NCBI GenBank assembly: GCA_001179505.1 | Contig: CDMY01000478.1 | Location: 1 to 64,000, forward strand | DNA from: Vitrella brassicaformis | Lineage: Eukaryota > Sar > Vitrellaceae | Direction of reading: 5' to 3' | DNA: 64,000 nucleotides | Shown: one piece after another, positions 21,705-33,530 of the stretch | How the letters are laid out: every line of letters starts with the position of its first letter | Position numbering within the stretch: position 1 is the stretch's first letter | The notes under the pieces: generated by a model | Databases searched by the model: none | Seen by the model: the letters and a program-made list of their open reading frames with translations, nothing else | Told to the model about the DNA's origin: nothing | Program-made: the position numbers and the translations under genes

Positions 21705-22589
21705 CGTCGTTGTTGCCGTCGATGTCCTTGAATATGAGCAGCAGGCAAGAAAGAAGAGCTCGCAGATAAGCTCGCAGGCTCGGAAGGAGAAGAGAGGAGA
21801 AAAATGCGCATTGACGGTCTAGATACGTCAGGGACCAGCTCATATCTCGAGCACTGCAGTGTGTTGGGGTGCATGGGCGCCGTGTGTGCGTCTGCGTGCA
21901 GGCAGCCGCAAGGAGCACGATATTTGAAGAGATGCACTGACATAGGTGAAGGACGCAACACTGACACACTCTGGCGTATGTACCGCTGGGCCATGGGTTG
22001 TGGCTGCAGGCGTGGTCTCACCTGTCCAGTCCTATGGGTGGCTCACGGTCATTCACACACCTGGCACAGCTGCCGTGCGACTTTATCTAATGCCCGATGA
22101 TCCCCATGTAGCTGTGGATGGGTGTGTCGGCTTTCCAATCGCTGCTGTGTGTCGGCAGATATGTGGCGCTGCCTATCGTCGTTTTGGTTGATCTGTCGTC
22201 AAGTAGAGTATTCGCCCGTGTTCGTAGTCGCCTGGATACACAGTGGGAGGGATGGAGGTGGTGCTGGTCGTTGTTGCGGCTCTCTTGCTGGCCGTCCACA
22301 CAAGTAAGAGCAGAGAGGCACCACACAAGTAAGAGCAGAGAGGTTCTCCACTGCTGTTCTGCTGTGTGCAGGTTCGCCGTCTGTCGTCACAGCTTTACTC
22401 TCTTGCTGACCTGCCGTGACGACACCAGCAGCGGCCCATCAGCACTGTGTGTGTCGGCCATTGTGCGTCTCTATCTGAAGGGCGGCAGCAGAGGGAGACT
22501 AATCTCGCACACACCGCACGGGTGGCTGTCTGGGGTCTGCCTGATGTCGCACTTTGGGACGTGTTTCGTTTGGATCTCTCTCGCCCTTC
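21705..22589. other. Intergenic, no gene seen
   Basis: Divergent interval between the kinase-like gene (-) and the small gene starting near 22590 (+). A 22-base near-perfect direct repeat (CACACAAGTAAGAGCAGAGAGG-type) lies around 22297-22340. Open frames here have no recognisable domain. Confidence 0.45.
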
Positions 22590-23290
22590 ATGGGTTCCCT
22601 GCTGAGCTGCTGCTTCTTTGCCCCGCTGTTTGTCGGACTGTGTGGATGCCTGCACACCAACACACAGGTCAGTTTGTCGGCAGCGCCGGCCGCACACAAA
22701 CAGGCAGAGAGCACAGACACCGACATCAATCTCTCTCTCTCTCTCTCTGTGCGTGTGTGTGCAGCCGTCTACTGATCCATCATTGTTCATCGGCCCCGCC
22801 CCCCTCACTGCGTCGCGGCCGCCCCCACTCGCCACTCCCGCCGCCCCTTCGCCACTCACAAGGCCCTTCGCCAGCGGGAACCGTCATGACTGGGCTGGCC
22901 TGGCTGGCAGCTCACGTCACCGTTGACCTCATCTACAGAATGGTCAAGAGGCACCCGTCATACCCACCCGGTGAGCTACATGGGCGTTGCAGTCCACACC
23001 CTCGAGGAGCGCACCGTCGACGTCGGCCTGCCCGTCAGTGAGGGACTTGCCGGCAAGGGCGACAGCTCCTTCGACCCCATCCGCCTTATCGTCCAACGGC
23101 CGCCGAGTGAGTGAGTGAGCGATGGAGGAGCAAGGCAGCCAGAGCGGGATGGAGGGAGGGAGGAGTGCATCGCTTGCTGACCCGCCCACGGCTGTGCAGC
23201 ATGGATGTGTGCGCCACGCCTTTAGGTAGCGAGCGGCCCCGATTCGTCGGCCTCCCCCTCGGCTTTCCCTTTGGGCCTGTATACTTCTAG
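22590..23290 (+). CDS. Small predicted secreted or membrane-anchored protein, unrecognised
   Basis: ATG at 22590 opens a hydrophobic cysteine-rich start (MGSLLSCCFFAPLFVGLCG) that looks like a signal peptide, followed by a CAG|GTCAGT donor at about 22672. Downstream, a frame with SYMGVAVHTLEERTVDVGLP (about 22970-23030) ends at a GA|GTGAGT donor and joins in phase to a last exon from about 23204 containing GLPLGFPFGPVYF before TAG at 23290. The middle is uncertain: one acceptor at about 22765 gives a Pro-rich exon that soon stops, another at about 22939 leads to the downstream frame. Two overlapping small genes are possible. No family recognised. Confidence 0.35.
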
Positions 23291-23926
23291 ATGGCAGTTT
23301 CCATGGGTGGGTGACCGACACATTCGCACACACAGAACTGGGCTGCTCCTGGCTGTCTGGTCATCCGTCTGTGTGTTTGTGCCTTCAGGTGCCCATTGTT
23401 GCGGTCCGTGCGGTAGCTAGTGGTGACTGCAGTGGAGGTTTGTTCGGTTCGACCGACTGACGGATGTGTACAAAGGGCACTTGAAGAAGCTTCGCTCCCG
23501 CCCGAGAGACTCTCGTACGTAAAATGACCCGCGAGTTTTTGTGTGTCGATGCCTTCACTGCACGCATGAGAAGAGCTCGAGGGTTGTGCGACTGGATGAA
23601 TGGATGGATGTGTGCGTGTGGGTGGGTTTGTGGGTAGAAAAGGCCACTCAGACGCATCCATGTCATCAGTGCGTGTGAGACCGTCCGCTGCTCGCTTCGT
23701 ACTCCTCCGTTGTCCAGTCCACAGAGGATGCACACACCTTCACTGTCGCTAGACCCATTCATTCACTGATCGGATTTGTGAGCGGATCAAAACGACGCTG
23801 GGCTCTCATGCACAAGTGCACACACTGGTGGTTCTCTCCTAGCACACGTACGCATGTGTCTGTCAATCAGCTGGGCTTATGCACAGACGTCCCAAGACTC
23901 ACACATCAACGCGGCCCAAAGCCTGG
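23291..23926. other. Convergent intergenic stretch, no gene seen
   Basis: Lies between the 3' ends of a plus-strand and a minus-strand gene. GATG/GGTG-type simple repeats near 23600. Probably 3' untranslated sequence of both genes. Confidence 0.5.
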
Positions 23927-26732
23927 CTATCGGACGCTGAGCAGGTATCCGGTGAGGTATTCACTCTCGGCATAGAAGGGGTCCCGAGGATGGTCCCCAG
24001 ACGCATGCAGCTCACGCACCACACAAAGCTGCACATGAACACACACAGATGACGCAAACGGACCCTGACGGCTGGCTGCCCGGTGGCACACCCGTGTTGA
24101 TTGCCTGCCTGTCTGTTGGCTTGCTGTGCGGCCAGCTTAAGCACGTCGAGGAAGGCGCCGCTGTGGGTGACCACCTGCAACCACCACACACACACACACA
24201 CACATTTATAGGGCCGCCTGCAAGTGTGTCCCGTTGTGTGTACCTGTGAGCATGTGCACGTCAGCAGGAGGCCCTCAGACCTCACCAGCTGACCAAACCA
24301 CACACACACACACACAGGCAGGAATCAACGAAGATACCAACGATAAGTAAATGCTTTATATGATGTACCCACACGTACCTTGATGACGGCAGCATTGAGG
24401 TGCACCAGCTGCTCGACGGCCTCTCCCACGCCCCCTCCCTCTTCCCATGCCGACGTGCCACCCACGTTGGCCCTCTTGGGTGGGTCGCACACCACCAGGT
24501 CATAGACGCCGCCCGCCTCGCCCTCCCGACACACATACTCCATGACGTCGCTCTGCACCGCCCTCACGTGGCCCTCCAGGCCGTTGAGCTGCGCGTTGCG
24601 GTGGAGTGTGGCGATGGCCTCGGGCGAGTGGTCGACGGCGGTGATCGACACAGCCATGGGGGTGGGAGGGGGGCGGGATGACTGTTGTTGGGCGGTGGCC
24701 AGGTGGTGCTGGTACGCATGGGCCATGTTGAGGGCAAACCCACCTGGGGTGGTGTGGTAGATGGAATGGCCAACAGGACATAGATACATGTGTGTCTCAG
24801 CGAGGTGCTGGTGTGTGCCTACTTACCTACCTGTGTATGAGAAGAGGTCGAGGCCTCTGCATTGCCTGACGGCCGACCACTGCGTGTGGTGCCTCTGTGA
24901 GACGTCGCGCCAGCTCCTCTTGTGCTCGCCACTAATGCGATCCAATAGACGCGAAAACAGGTCGCGCACCTGACCAGCCATACATATCAGACACACAGAG
25001 ACATGGGCTGCCTTTCTTTCTGTCTGTATGAGTGTGTGTTGAGTGGTGTACGGTACGTATGTACCATTAGCCTGTTGTCCCTCATGTCGATGAACCACCC
25101 GGTCTTCTGGCCGCGCCACGGCGACACCTCATACCGCAGCCCGCCCTCACATATACACACCGGCGACCCGTCACTCGCACCTGCACACGCACATCAATGG
25201 CCGGCCATCTATCTGCATTCATTCGTATGAGCACCCTTGTCTGTCTGTCTGTCTGTCTTTGTGTTGTGTCCGCACCGCTGGGCCCCTGGTTGGCGGCTGG
25301 GGTATGGTCGCCTCTCTTGGGCTGCCAGCCGTCCACTTTGAGCTGGCCCATGCTGCGACGCCACCACACGGCCGGCCGGCTGCCCTCATGGTGGGCATCA
25401 GTATCGCCACGTGAGAGGGGACGGGACAGCTGGGAACGGAGCGCCTGATGTCATTCATGCATGTAACAACCAGACAGGGCAGTGAGTGAGTGAGTGCATC
25501 TCTGATGGACGAGCAGCGCAGTGTCGCCTTGTGTGTGCCGTGCCGTGTGTGAAGATTTGTCAACTGACATGCATACATACATACATACGTGGTGTATCTC
25601 CGGTCGCCATATCTCTGTCCACAGCGCCGATGGCCTGACGACGACGTGGCGGGCGTAGACATCGACACAGAGTCCCGAGAGCCCGTCGCCCTCCACATTG
25701 ACCAGCCGATAGGCATCGGTGACCCCCTCACACGGGAGACCCAGACACAGCCGTCGCTGAGGTGTAACAAACAGCACACAATATGCACACGCAAGCACTG
25801 CACTGCACTGCTGCCTCCCATGTCCCACAGCCGGTATGCATTTCTTACGCACGTTCCTGGCCCGCCGTATTTTGTCGTGCATCATGGTGTGTACGTCCAT
25901 TGTGTCGCTGGCACTTGAGGCAGCCCCCATGGCCATGAGCCGGACACGAAAGACCGACAGCGGGTTCCAGAAGCCCCACCCCAAGACCTCTCCCCGGCCG
26001 TCCACCGCCACCGCCAGGCAGCCTGGCGGCGCACTCACGGGGGCGGTGCGGATGTGCACCGATGAAGGACCAGTCAAAGCACACCACGCAACGCTGCACA
26101 GCGAGAGGAAAAGCCAACACCACACGTGACAAGAGTGCCCCTACCACTGCCTGCCCCTCCCTGCCTCACCGTCTGACGGCGGGTGCCCGCACGACAGGCG
26201 AGCCCTCCTCCCAGTGGTTGGGGTACCGACCCACCGCAGAGGCCAGCTTCTCATGGTCGCCCTCACGCCGCACACACACCACACACACGTGACGCTGCGC
26301 CTCACGCCACTCCAAAGGAGCCCGGCCGGCAGGGAAGGCGAAGTATCGACACACCAGCCCACGAACCGCCGCAGACAGCCACACGGGCAGCTCGGCGAGG
26401 GACAGATCAGAGGGGGGTAAGTCTATGTGCCAGGCCGACTGCTGCTGGGCGGCTGCCAGGGCATCGCTCTCCTCGGCAGATGAGCAGATCGCCCGTTGGT
26501 CCAGTTGCTGCCTTCTTATAGCTGCGAGGGCCTCAGCTGCCGCCTGCTGAACCACCCCTGATGACGGCCGGTGCTTGTGAGTCGGTGCGGCATCCTCTTT
26601 GGGCGGGTAGGGACTGCCGTGGCGAGTGGCCTCGACCGTCGCGATGGGCCTTATCGACGCACGGCGGGCGGACACGATGAGATGAGGGCCTCCAAGCCGA
26701 GAGCTGACACACGTCCCTGTGAGCATCACCAA
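23927..26732 (-). CDS. RlmI-like class I SAM-dependent rRNA methyltransferase
   Basis: Multi-exon minus-strand gene. An N-terminal leader (from ATG 26732) is shared with the duplicated block. Next comes a PUA-like section ([17 protein letters not shown]), then [20 protein letters not shown], the typical junction of RlmI/YccW-family enzymes. A section with [14 protein letters not shown] and [15 protein letters not shown] (SAM-binding motif I) follows, then [13 protein letters not shown] (the DPPK motif), [10 protein letters not shown] and a C-terminal exon ending [18 protein letters not shown]. This family methylates a base of large-subunit rRNA; the eukaryotic target is not known from sequence. 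A GC-AG intron (about 24115-24031) restores phase before the last exon. The leader could be an organelle-targeting presequence: it has Arg and Ser/Ala but also acidic residues, so this is inference. Confidence 0.85.
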
Positions 26733-26965
26733 CTCATCACTTTGACACTCAAGCTGAAGATCTCTTCATAAAGTGTGAAGCCCGTCGCTCCATCAACCCC
26801 ATAATTGCTTCACAGAGAGGAGAAACGAAGACAGGTGCCACGCATCTGAGCTCGCAAAGATCGAAGCGAAGCCGGGGAAAGCTGTGCGTCGATTTGGGAG
26901 CTGCATCGACACAGCCAAGTCCGTCGAGACTGTCTGCAACAAAAGGGTATCGAAAGGCGCCGCGG
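26519..26965. repeat. Copy B of the dispersed leader/promoter duplication
   Basis: Partner of 119-545. Here the leader frame continues into the methyltransferase, so this is the more likely parent copy. The similarity fades after about 26965, shortly before the plus-strand membrane gene starts. Confidence 0.85.
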
Positions 26966-26997
26966 CCGAGGACGGCGGGAGCTGTCGTAGGCATCTG
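26733..26997. promoter_or_regulatory. Putative bidirectional promoter (copy B)
   Basis: The 265 bases between divergent ATGs at 26732 (-) and 26998 (+). Shared with copy A at 333-545. No TATA box was recognised. Confidence 0.35.
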
Positions 26998-29804
26998 ATG
27001 GGTGCCGTCAGAAGCCACGGCTGGCGCCAGTGGGGCTGGTGTTGCGCCGCTGTCAATGCTGCCACGTGCCACCTGGTCCTGCCGCTACTTTCCTCGGTTG
27101 TCGCAGTATGCTGCTTGGTCAAAGAAGGAGGAGGCCTGGGGATGATAGGCCTGTGGGTTTGCGTGGTGGCAGCATCTGTGATGATGCATCCGTGCTTGCG
27201 GGGACAAGGCTGGCAGGTAGGCAGCAAGCCAAGAACACAGGAAAACACCGTAATTGCAGGCGTTCGTTTGTACGTGTATCATGTGTCTGGGCTCGTTCAT
27301 GGTTTAGGTGGCCAGACTGGCGGTCTTGGTGGTCAACGACATGCTCACGGGGGACAAATCGACAACCACTGCGGTGCGTACTCGCAAGGACAGCAGGGCA
27401 TGCAAAGGAGCTCCTTGCCATTTCTGTGGCGTACATACCTCTCTCTCCCTCTCTCCCTCTCTCTCTGTGTGCGGTGTGGCCACAGGTGATGCTGACGGGC
27501 TTGCTCCAGCTTCTATGCATAGTAGCGTGGCTCGTAGAGCGCATGGCGAGCGGGTCGGCCGTCCCGCCCCCCTCGAGGGCCAAGGAGGCCCGTGAATCGC
27601 CGCCTCCATCCACGACGGCCCACTCCACCGAACACCAGCACACCATTACCGACCGCAACGCAGACCTGGTAAGATCCATCCGTCCATCCATCATGCACCT
27701 CTTGCTGCAGACAGTGAGTGCAACACTGCCTGGTGTGTGTCGGTGCTGCTTTGCAGGGCATTCCCAGGACCACTCCATTCTCCCCGACCCGCCTCTTCTC
27801 CTTCCTGCGGCCGCCCAGCGACCTGTCGGCTCGCCAGGAGCCCTTCAAGTGTCACAGCAAGGCGCGCGACATGGTGCCCATCGGATTCACCCCCACTGAC
27901 GATGGCGTCTACCTGACGACTGACCAGGACCGCCACGCCAACAATTACGCGGACACGCAGACCGCCGCCAGTCGCCTCATTGGGCAGGCGCTGCACACCA
28001 TGCTGGGATCATTGCAATGGGGCCCTATCGACGTATGCTCCTCGCTCATGCGGCAGATCGAGGCGTCGCCCATCATGGCCCACACCGTCACGACCGAGGA
28101 GTGCCTGCTCTCCCTACCATTCGATGAGGCGCGCGGCTGGGGCGTGGCGGTCTATCCTTTACTCAACAAAGGCCTCTTCGGTGGGATGAGCCTGCAGCGG
28201 GGGATGGGCGGGGGCAAGAGGGAGGCCACGCACTGCGGTGTTGTCATCGGCACCCCCGAGAGGCTCATCAATGGTGTGGGTCACGTCGGGTAAGTAAGGC
28301 AACATAGTGGATGGATGGTGCGGATCCTATCGCATCACCGTCCATCCATCCATCCATCCATCCAATGTGTGTGTTGTGTTGTGGTGTGGTGTGTCGTGGT
28401 GTGGTGTGTGTGTTATGCAGGCGCGCGTCTCGGCTGGGTGTCTTTGTTGAGTGGGAGCGCATGGTCAAGGACTGCGAGCGAGAGAGCATCATGAAACTAG
28501 CACAAGGCGTCAAGAAGGTCAGGACTGGTCACGTGTTCTCTTTTATGTGCGTGATGTTGATCCATGTATGTATCTCAGGAGGGCCAGGAGTGTCTGCTGG
28601 TGGGTCTGCTGCCTCTGAGTGCCATGGACATCCCCGCCCTGTTCCCCTCCCCCCTGCACCCCAACACCGACCTGCTCTCGTGCATCATCTCGCCCGACAC
28701 CCCGCCCGCCCCGCCACCCCTCACCATCCAGTCGCTCTGGCATTCCTTCCTCGAGCACACGGGCTGCTTCGACGGCATGCCCATGAGTGCGGTGACCGGC
28801 CAGCTGCCCGCCAAAGCGGCTGGCGTGCTGGCGCTGGGTATGGTGGCCCAGGAGAAGCGGGAGCATGACCACAAGACCAGGGAGGTGGACACGGCTGCCT
28901 CGGCGACACCTGTGGGCGGCGGAGGGGGCGGTGCTGGTGTTGGTGTGTGGTGCGACGCCAACACGGTCGACGGCAGCAGTGAGAGCGAGCTGGAGGGTGG
29001 CGTGAGTGAGGAGGCCGTCACCGATCAGGAGGGCAAGTGTGCAGAGGGAGGGGTTAGTGACGGTGAGGGTGTGGCCTCGGCCTGTTTGTTTGAGGCCGCC
29101 TTTCTGGCGGCGTATGTGCTCCTGTTGAGCGGCATCTGGCAGCCCATACAGGTGGGTGAACACGGCACGCACAAACACATGAGCGGAAAGCCGGAAGGAC
29201 CGTGTTTGCTGCTTGGTTCCCTCAGGTATTGCTGTTTGTGGTGTTTACGGTTACCCTGCCGCCCACCACACGGCCGCTCCTGTCGGCTGTGCCGCTCGGG
29301 GGCCTCATCATGACCATAATCGTCGCCACACACATGACGTGTGGCGGTGGTGCCGTCAAACAGACGGCCACTCTCATTAGGTACGCTTAAACCCACCAGA
29401 CGGCTACATGGGTCGCTCATGACTCACTCCGTTGTGTTGTCTGTTGTCTCTCATGGATGCGATGTGCGCAGCGGTTGGCTGACGGTGGTGCTGGTGTCTT
29501 TGGCCAGCAGTGGTGCTAACACGGATGGGGGGCTGGTGGTAAGGGGCACGTGTGTGCTGGCGGGCAGCGTGGCGGCACTGGCTCTCTGGACGAACCTCTA
29601 CATGGCCCTTCCCGCAATGCCCATACTGTGAGTGAGAGCACTGACGGCTGGCCCACGGGCAAATGTCACAGAGCAAATTGCTTTCTGTGTGTGTGTGTCG
29701 TCAGGTCTATCATATCGTCGTGTTGGTTCCCCTTGTTTGGCGTCACGATAGCAAGCGGCACAGCCAAGTGGCTGACGTCCATCGACTATGGGGGCGCTGA
29801 CTGA
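26998..29804 (+). CDS. Multi-pass membrane protein with a large soluble middle; weak P-type-ATPase-like features
   Basis: About nine exons in phase. The first (26998-27216) holds two hydrophobic segments; the next contains ARLAVLVVNDMLTGDKSTTT, then another hydrophobic stretch. The long middle exon (about 27757-28290) has CLLSLPFDEARGWGVAVYP and VVIGTPERLI, followed in the next exons by GVFVEWERMVKD and CLLVGLLPLSAMDIP. That order recalls the N domain of P-type ATPases (the F-S-K...KGAPE region and the following segment). However, the DKTGT phosphorylation motif and the TGDN loop are not seen where expected, so it would be a catalytically dead or very distant relative. At least four C-terminal hydrophobic segments follow, the last exon ending TGA at 29804. 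Head to head with the methyltransferase gene. Family assignment is tentative; gene structure is well supported. Confidence 0.62.
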
Positions 29805-30382
29805 CACACACACACACACACACACAGGGTGGCCGGGAGAGGAATGAAGGCGCTTTAGTCGGCAGCATCGCTGTTCATGTAGATACATACGAACATACAT
29901 ACAGGTGTCTGGCTGTGGGTGTGGGTGTCTGGTGTGATGTGTCGTGTCTCGGCCTGCCTCTGCCCGAAGGGCACGCCGGCAATGTGTTGGTTGATGTTTT
30001 TCGCCACCTTTATACGTACGTGTCTGTCTGTAATCGGCTGACGGCGTCATACCATTCTACATGGGTTTATATTATGCATGGACGCGTGTGTCTGTCGAGT
30101 GGCTTATGTCCCGTACGTGACGATGACGCCTTTCTGCGTGCGGGCGTGCGTGACAGCCAGACACTTTTTGGTTTAGTTGTCTGTTCATTCGTTGGGACGG
30201 GCAGCTTCATGTGTTCATGTGCATACGACACGGCCAGTGAATGGGACAGTGTACAGACCTGCCTCGGCGCAAAACACCCTCCACCATCACAAAGAGCTAG
30301 GGCTATGTCGCTCCGCCAAACCGTAGCTTAGCTCGCACCTCCCGAACGCTCTCCCGCCAGATCTGGGGCGTTGGTTGACAGG
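29805..30382. other. Intergenic, no gene seen
   Basis: Contains CA and GGTGT microsatellites and ACAT repeats near 29890. It lies between two plus-strand genes and should hold the RPL34 promoter; no clear element was recognised. Confidence 0.5.
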
Positions 30383-31038
30383 ATGGTGCAACGTTTGACA
30401 TACCGGCGCAAGGTGCGCTACAACACACCGTCCAACAAGCAGATAGTGGTCAAGACACCGGGTGGCGTCAACACGTACCACCTCGCCACCAAACGCAGCG
30501 CCAGGCCACGGTGCGCTCAAGCCAACTGCCACATCCCTCTCGCAGGGGTAAGGAACGAAGCCACAGACAAGACACGACGCAGGAAACACGCACGACACGA
30601 GCCAGATCTGGACCTACACACGCTCACACAGACATCGCCACGCCTCTTGATTGCTCTGTTGGCTGCCTGTTGTCTGTGTGTGTGTAGATCCCCGCTGTCC
30701 GTCCCCGTGAGCTCAAGTATATGAAGAAGCGGCAGAGGCGCGTGTCGCGGGCGTACGGCGGCAACCTCTGCCACATATGCACTCGCGACAGGTGGGTGAC
30801 CATACACACACTCACAACCACCCACCCAGACGCTGGTCAATCAACCTGTTTGTTTGTGTGTGTCTGTGTGCGTGTTGGCTGGTTGGTTGTCTTGGTCAGG
30901 ATTGTGCGTGCATTTCTGATAGAGGAGCAGAAGCTGGTGAAGAAGGTGCTCAAGGAGAAGGAGGCGGCCAAGTCAGCCGACAAGGCACCCGCCGCTGTCG
31001 CATCCACTGCCGGCAAAAAGAAGAAGGGATCCAAATAG
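30383..31038 (+). CDS. RPL34: 60S ribosomal protein L34 (eL34)
   Basis: Three exons (30383-30547, 30688-30791, 30900-31038) give 135 residues, close to the usual eL34 length. The start MVQRLTYRRKVRYNTPSNK matches the conserved beginning of eL34, and RRVSRAYGGNLCHICTRDR and RAFLIEEQKLVKKVLKEKE match the centre and end. Cysteines in ARPRCAQANC and CHIC correspond to the zinc-ribbon region. The tail is Ala/Lys-rich. eL34 is a component of the large cytosolic ribosomal subunit. Both introns are CA-rich after the donor and TG-rich before the acceptor. This is the most secure annotation in the window and calibrates the intron style used elsewhere. Confidence 0.97.
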
Positions 31039-31465
31039 GCCAGCCAGGGTGGTGACAGACTGACGCTCGGCCACAAAACACACACACAGCCTGCCGGCCT
31101 GCTTTGGTTGTGGGTGGGTGGGTGGTTTGCGTGGTGCGTGGCTGCTTAAGGTTGCCTCTCTTCTCGTGAAGCCGATATCAATGTGGTGGTGACGCGACTC
31201 CATTCATGAGCCTGAATGAATAGTACGTGAGTGACATTGATGTATGCACGCTGCGGCGGCAAGCCCAGATCTTCTTCCTACATGCCATGGATACCATAGA
31301 CGTCATCCATCCATCCACTGCCTACCGACCTACATAAAGCAGTCCTGGCTGTCTCCCTGCCCTGCACACGCTTTCCTCCCTAGCTACACGTCAGTCGTGC
31401 AGTGCATGTGTGGGGGGCTTTGTGAGAGAGCCACAACCAGCTTCTGCACACGAAGGTGAATCCCT
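31039..31465. other. Convergent intergenic stretch, no gene seen
   Basis: Lies between the 3' ends of RPL34 (+) and the potassium channel (-). Contains GGTG runs near 31115 and ATCC repeats near 31305. Probably untranslated 3' sequence. Confidence 0.5.
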
Positions 31466-33496
31466 TCAAATGGGGGTGTGGGCAGGAGACAGACAGACAG
31501 ACAGACGGATGCATGGATGGATCCCACACCTCTCTGTAAGAGTGTAGGGTATCTGCACTCCCTCACTTGAAGCCAACAGCTGTTGTTTGGCGATGAGTGC
31601 GGCAGTCCGCTTCTCGCCCTCGTGCAGCGCCTCGCGATGCCGACGCACACGAACACATATCTGGTTCACACACCAACATCCACACAGACGAAAGCATTGT
31701 TGCCGTACACGTGTCTCTGCGCACCTCGTGTGCCAGGTCAGGCGTCATGGGGGCGGGGCTGGTCGCTTCTTGCGGAGGCGGTTTCGGTTCAGAGGTGTGT
31801 GGGAGATGCCCATCGGCTATCTCTGGGTCAGCCACAGCCACAACACCAACGTCAGGAGCAACCGGCAGCCGTGTGGCGTGTTGTGGTAGAAGTGGCGCCC
31901 CGGCGATCAAAGACACGACGGGCGAGTCCGCCCCCTCGGCCCACACCACGTCGTCATCATCAGCGTCGCTCGAGCCATCACTCGGTCGCTTCCTGTGCGG
32001 TGGGGGGTGAGAGGGCACCCCCAGCTGCTGGTGGGGGGGTTTGCGTTGGGGCGTGGGGCCAGCAAAGCTTCTGGCTGAGAAGCCGAGCATGGATGGGCCG
32101 ACACTGGGTTTTGGGATGGGCATTCTGAAGCGCCTGGATGGCGAGTGGGAGTCGGCCTCCTCTTGCATCGCCTTGACCTGCTGCTCCATCTCCTGATCCA
32201 TCGGCCGGTGCAACAAACAAACCACATGACATGGGAGGGAGACACGAGTGGGAACAAGGAAGGCTTGCCTCACCCAGTAGGCGATTTGGAACTTAAACCC
32301 CACCAGGCCGACGGGCATCGATATCACCTGCACACACGTACGTAGAGAGAGAGAGAGAGACGTGATGTGAGAAGGGGACGAAACAAGTGCCCGGCGTCGG
32401 TCGGTATTGACCTCCCGACCATGATGCCGAAGACGGACGCTACTCCGGCTATGCACCGACCCACGTCCGTCTGCAGGCGGCTGCCTAACCACACCAGCAA
32501 TGACACAAAGGACGACAGCACATGTGGCACTGACAAGCTTGTCAGGGTGCCCTCCTCTACAGTTGTCTCTTGTCCATCTGCACACACCGTATCCGACTGT
32601 AGTGAGCGTCAGGAGTGAGAAGAACATGGCGGAAGGAATCGACTCGAAACCCCTGACCGGATCAAGAAGAGCCATGTATCCGCCAATGGTGGCTTGGTGG
32701 CCCCTCGGCCTTTGTCTCACTCGGTGTTGTGGCCAAACTCCGCTGTGTACAGTAGACTCGAGAAAACTATCACGCCTACAGACAGACAGACAGACAGACA
32801 GACAGACCGACGAGAAAGGAATGCCTGCACGGCCTCATTGAGACTCGTCGTCTGGATACATACATACATAGTGCCAGTGAGAAGACCATGAGGTTGAGGG
32901 GTCCGAGTGACGCCTGGATGCTCACGAGCATCAGCTGCAGGCCGGACGAATAGCGCGACAGCTTCAGGACACGAAATATGCGGGTCAGGCGGACGGCACG
33001 CAGCACACGAAGACCCTTCAGGGAGTCACTCAGCTGCACACAATCACACACACGCAGACATTTCATTTGAGAGAGGAGAGAGACGTCCATATGCTCATCT
33101 GTTTTACTGACCGAGCCCAGGATGACTTCCAAGTAAAAGGGCAGAATGGAAATGAGGTCAAACCAGTTCAGATAAGCTGCACCCACACATCGACACAAAG
33201 ACAGCAAGGGCGAGGCCTCCTACCGTCTGTCTGTCCGTCTGTCTGTCTGTCTCTGCGTGTGTCTTCTGTCTGTGCTCTCCCATACAAGCGACAAATTCCC
33301 AGTGTGAGTTGCCGTGTGAGGTCCAGGCCCAGATGCGCAGCACGAATTCGAGCGTGAAAATGACGGTAGTGCCCGCCTCCAAGCTGAACCACAACGCCGA
33401 CAGGTCCTCACGATCCTTCAACGCAGGCAACGTCTTCTGCACGGACAGCGCAAGAACACACACAAAGAGAGAGAAGATCACCCACCTGTGTGTGTT

Positions 33497-33530
<34 letters not shown>

